NCBI RefSeq assembly: GCF_000756305.1
Contig: NZ_JRFE01000035.1
Span: 438-55,407, forward strand
Reading direction: 5' to 3'
Origin: Myxosarcina sp. GI1
Lineage (GTDB): Bacteria > Cyanobacteriota > Cyanobacteriia > Cyanobacteriales > Xenococcaceae
DNA length: 54,970 nucleotides
Within the stretch, counting starts at the first letter, position 1. The number at the start of each line of letters is the position of its first letter. The notes below the pieces were generated by a model. The model did no database searches. It saw only the letters and a list, made by a program, of their open reading frames with translations, and was not told the origin of the DNA. This document shows positions 53,416-54,970 of this stretch, piece by piece. The position numbers were made by a program, and so were the translations under genes.

Positions 53416-53973
53416 ATGAACGACGAGCGTAACCGCAGTTCCTTACTTGTGCCACCTTCAACCCAAGACTGGATGCAAGGTGTGCTAAGTGCCAAGGTCG
53501 TGCTGGTGATGTATGGAGATTATCAAGATTTCAGAAGTGCAGATGTTTACAAGCTGATTAAAGGGATTGAACGAGAGCTTAGTGCTTTCTCAGGGGAGGA
53601 TTATTTATGCTTCATCTTCCGCCATTTTCCGCAAACACAAATTCATCCTAATGCTAAACGGGCAGCCCAAGCTGCCGAGGCCGCCGCTGCCCAAGGACAG
53701 TTTTGGTTAATGCACGATACTTTATTTGCCCATCAACAAAAGTTGGAGAATGGTTATCTTGTCGAGTACGCCAATGATTTAGGGCTTGACATTCCTCAAT
53801 TTCTTAAAGAGTTATCTAAACAAGTGCATGTCGATCGTATCAATGAAGATATCGAAAGCGGAATGCAGAGTGGTGTAACAGCAACCCCAACTTTATTTAT
53901 CAACGGCATTCGCTACAGCGATCGCTACAACAGAACACGGTTAATGGCTGCTCTAAGCAATCTTGCCAATTAA
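53416..53973 (+). CDS. DsbA/thioredoxin-fold protein lacking the CXXC motif
   Basis: 185 residues. Fold as in NhaA-associated and DsbA-like proteins: VVLVMYGDYQDFRSADVYKLI, FIFRHFPQTQIHPNAKRAAQAAEAA, and GVTATPTLFINGIRYSD with cis-Pro. In relatives the first segment reads Y-G-D-Y-x-C-P-x-C; here positions 38-41 are D-F-R-S and no catalytic Cys remains. Thus probably a non-redox, chaperone- or sensor-like derivative. 36 bases before the shortened AraC gene; 53199-53415 has no gene. Confidence 0.82.
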   Translation: MNDERNRSSLLVPPSTQDWMQGVLSAKVVLVMYGDYQDFRSADVYKLIKGIERELSAFSGEDYLCFIFRHFPQTQIHPNAKRAAQAAEAAAAQGQFWLMHDTLFAHQQKLENGYLVEYANDLGLDIPQFLKELSKQVHVDRINEDIESGMQSGVTATPTLFINGIRYSDRYNRTRLMAALSNLAN

Positions 53974-54009
53974 ATCAATCGAGAAATGTTTAGTAAAAGG
54001 AGAATTCCA

Positions 54010-54618
54010 ATGACAATTGATAGTAATTTTATGACAGAACTACACATTCACCTGCAGCCCAGTCTAGTCAAACAAGTTGCTGAAACGGCTGAAATGGATT
54101 CAGAACGACTTAATCTGGTGAACTATTTTGCCAAGCAAGACTTGCAGCTTCAGCATATCGCCATGCTGCTAGCTGAGTTGCGCTCAGCTGGTATGATGGA
54201 AAAATTGCATGTTGAATCGTCGTCTCAAGCGTTAGTGATTCATTTGTTACCCCACTATTCTAAGGGTGTACAAATTGTTGCGCCTGAAAATAAGAACTCA
54301 ACTTACAGCTACTTGCATCAGGTAATCGATTACATTCATACTCACCTCGACCGAAATTTATCGCTGGCTGAACTGGCGAGCATTATTAATATCAACCCAA
54401 CTTACTTTGCTAGTTTATTTAAACAGACCATAGGAACTTCGCCGCATCAGTATGTGATTCAACAGCGAGTGGAACGGGCGAAAATGATGTTAAAGAAAAC
54501 AAATTTGGCGATCGCAGACATCGCCCTACAAGTTGGTTTTTCCAGCCAAAGCCACTTGACGCAACAGTTTAGGCGATTGACTGGAGTAACACCAAAGCAA
54601 ATTCGCCTTTCACCATAA
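54010..54618 (+). CDS. AraC-family regulator without most of its sensor domain (module E)
   Basis: 202 residues from the ATG at 54010, which has AAGGAG seven bases upstream; 53986 is an alternative start. It aligns from FTELHIHLQ (about residue 113 of the intact copy at 16863), so most of the cupin-like part is absent. Both HTHs are intact (SLAELASIININPTYFASLFK, LAIADIALQVGFSSQSHLTQ, VTPKQIRLSP). The new start with a good ribosome site suggests a functional short regulator. A single operator half CATAAGAATCTAA overlaps the stop (54614). Confidence 0.82.
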   Translation: MTIDSNFMTELHIHLQPSLVKQVAETAEMDSERLNLVNYFAKQDLQLQHIAMLLAELRSAGMMEKLHVESSSQALVIHLLPHYSKGVQIVAPENKNSTYSYLHQVIDYIHTHLDRNLSLAELASIININPTYFASLFKQTIGTSPHQYVIQQRVERAKMMLKKTNLAIADIALQVGFSSQSHLTQQFRRLTGVTPKQIRLSP

Positions 54619-54684
54619 GAATCTAATTGGGGAAGAGTTTAACTGCTCTACAGTTGTGGTAATGTAGTAATAATGTTGAAGCAG

Positions 54685-54834
54685 CTAGATTTCTCTCTCA
54701 AATTCATACTTATTGATATACAAACCAATTACTAAATCGTGCATCTGAACTATTTTAGAGAAACAGATAGATTTCCTTTGTAATCTTTTAATTCTGGTTC
54801 TCAAAGCTAAATGCTTTCTCTCAATTGTCTTGGT
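54685..54834 (-). pseudogene. IS1-family transposase C-terminal remnant
   Basis: Fifty codons: TKTIERKHLALRTRIKRLQ, RKSICFSKIVQMHDLVIGLY, INKYEFEREI, stop TAG at 54687-54685. This is the IS1 C-terminus (ERxxxxLRxRIKRLxRKTxCFS pattern). It is interrupted upstream by a mini-hairpin array that runs to the window edge. Confidence 0.78.
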
Positions 54835-54970
54835 GCGCGTTCCGCACGAGCAAAGCTCGAAGTCGCTTAGGCGTAAGACGGCAGCAAAGCTGCCCGCAAG
54901 CAGGGCTTGCTTGAGCCACTAGGCTCTGTTACGCGCAAACGCCATGCCCTGGAGGGCATCGCCTTTCCAA
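54835..54970. repeat. Long mini-hairpin array at the right edge
   Basis: Tandem GCAGC-AAA-GCTGC, GCAAGC-AGG-GCTTGC, GCCC-TGGA-GGGC and related units. It disrupts the IS1 transposase. The array continues past the window. Confidence 0.65.

Noticed and set aside
1-54970. CRISPR arrays, tRNA or rRNA genes
   Set aside because: No regularly spaced repeats of CRISPR type and no cloverleaf or rRNA sequence seen on reading; the short direct repeats at 26911, 33990 and 41542 occur only in pairs.

Overview
The window looks cyanobacterial. The GCGATCGC (HIP1) octamer recurs throughout, coding sequence is AT-rich, and there are cyanobacterium-type genes: an SLH/OprB porin, a DUF1400 hydrolase, a giant Ser/Thr kinase-AAA-GAF-PAS-histidine kinase, and a chloroplast-like group II intron. 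Short tandem-hairpin repeats and broken transposons are common, as in large, plastic filamentous or Pleurocapsa-type genomes. The species cannot be named from this sequence.

Layout. (1) 1-264 is the start of an FG-GAP (integrin-type propeller) protein leaving the left edge. (2) 946-13057 is plasmid- or integrated-element-like: small hypothetical genes, a HicA-like toxin, an XRE regulator, a zinc finger-TOPRIM-SF3 helicase primase with a coupled 31-codon ORF, a gene split by a 99-bp hairpin element, a SprT-like protease gene with an early stop, a 320-bp diverged repeat in two copies, and an HTH antitoxin/PIN toxin pair. (3) 13441-17792 is a TetR-controlled redox operon (thioredoxin, exported protein, thioredoxin-reductase-like flavoprotein, truncated hydrolase, AraC regulator) with three matching operator palindromes. 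(4) 17783-20347 is a group II intron with a frameshifted RT/HNH protein. (5) 21000-24726 holds a LysR regulator, a VOC fragment, a Rid protein, a FrnE-like DsbA protein and an Old Yellow Enzyme. (6) 24762-26852 is a dead IS1182-like element inside an araC gene. (7) 26855-43767 is a chain of modules, most introduced by the end of an araC gene and a direct-repeat operator. They carry alpha/beta hydrolase, YcaC-type cysteine hydrolases, SDRs, SnoaL-like protein, quinone oxidoreductase, flavodoxin-like reductase, pirins, Tat amidohydrolase, porin, ABM protein, Rid protein and AzoR. (8) 44172-53198 holds the DUF1400 hydrolase and a 2088-residue sensor kinase with its NarL-type regulator. (9) 53416-54970 holds a DsbA-fold protein without CXXC, a shortened AraC regulator and an IS1-family remnant.

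Taken together, 13441-54618 reads as an accessory island for detoxifying or catabolising reactive small molecules (quinones, enones, enamines, amides, esters). It seems to have been built by repeated duplication of an araC-operator-enzyme unit and then to have decayed by deletion, nonsense, frameshift and insertion. The least described features are the araC-tail/operator modules, the mobile tandem mini-hairpin elements (one apparently caught inserting with a 6-bp duplication), and the duplicated TGTGACGG-containing intergenic region in the plasmid-like part. No tRNA, rRNA or CRISPR array was seen.
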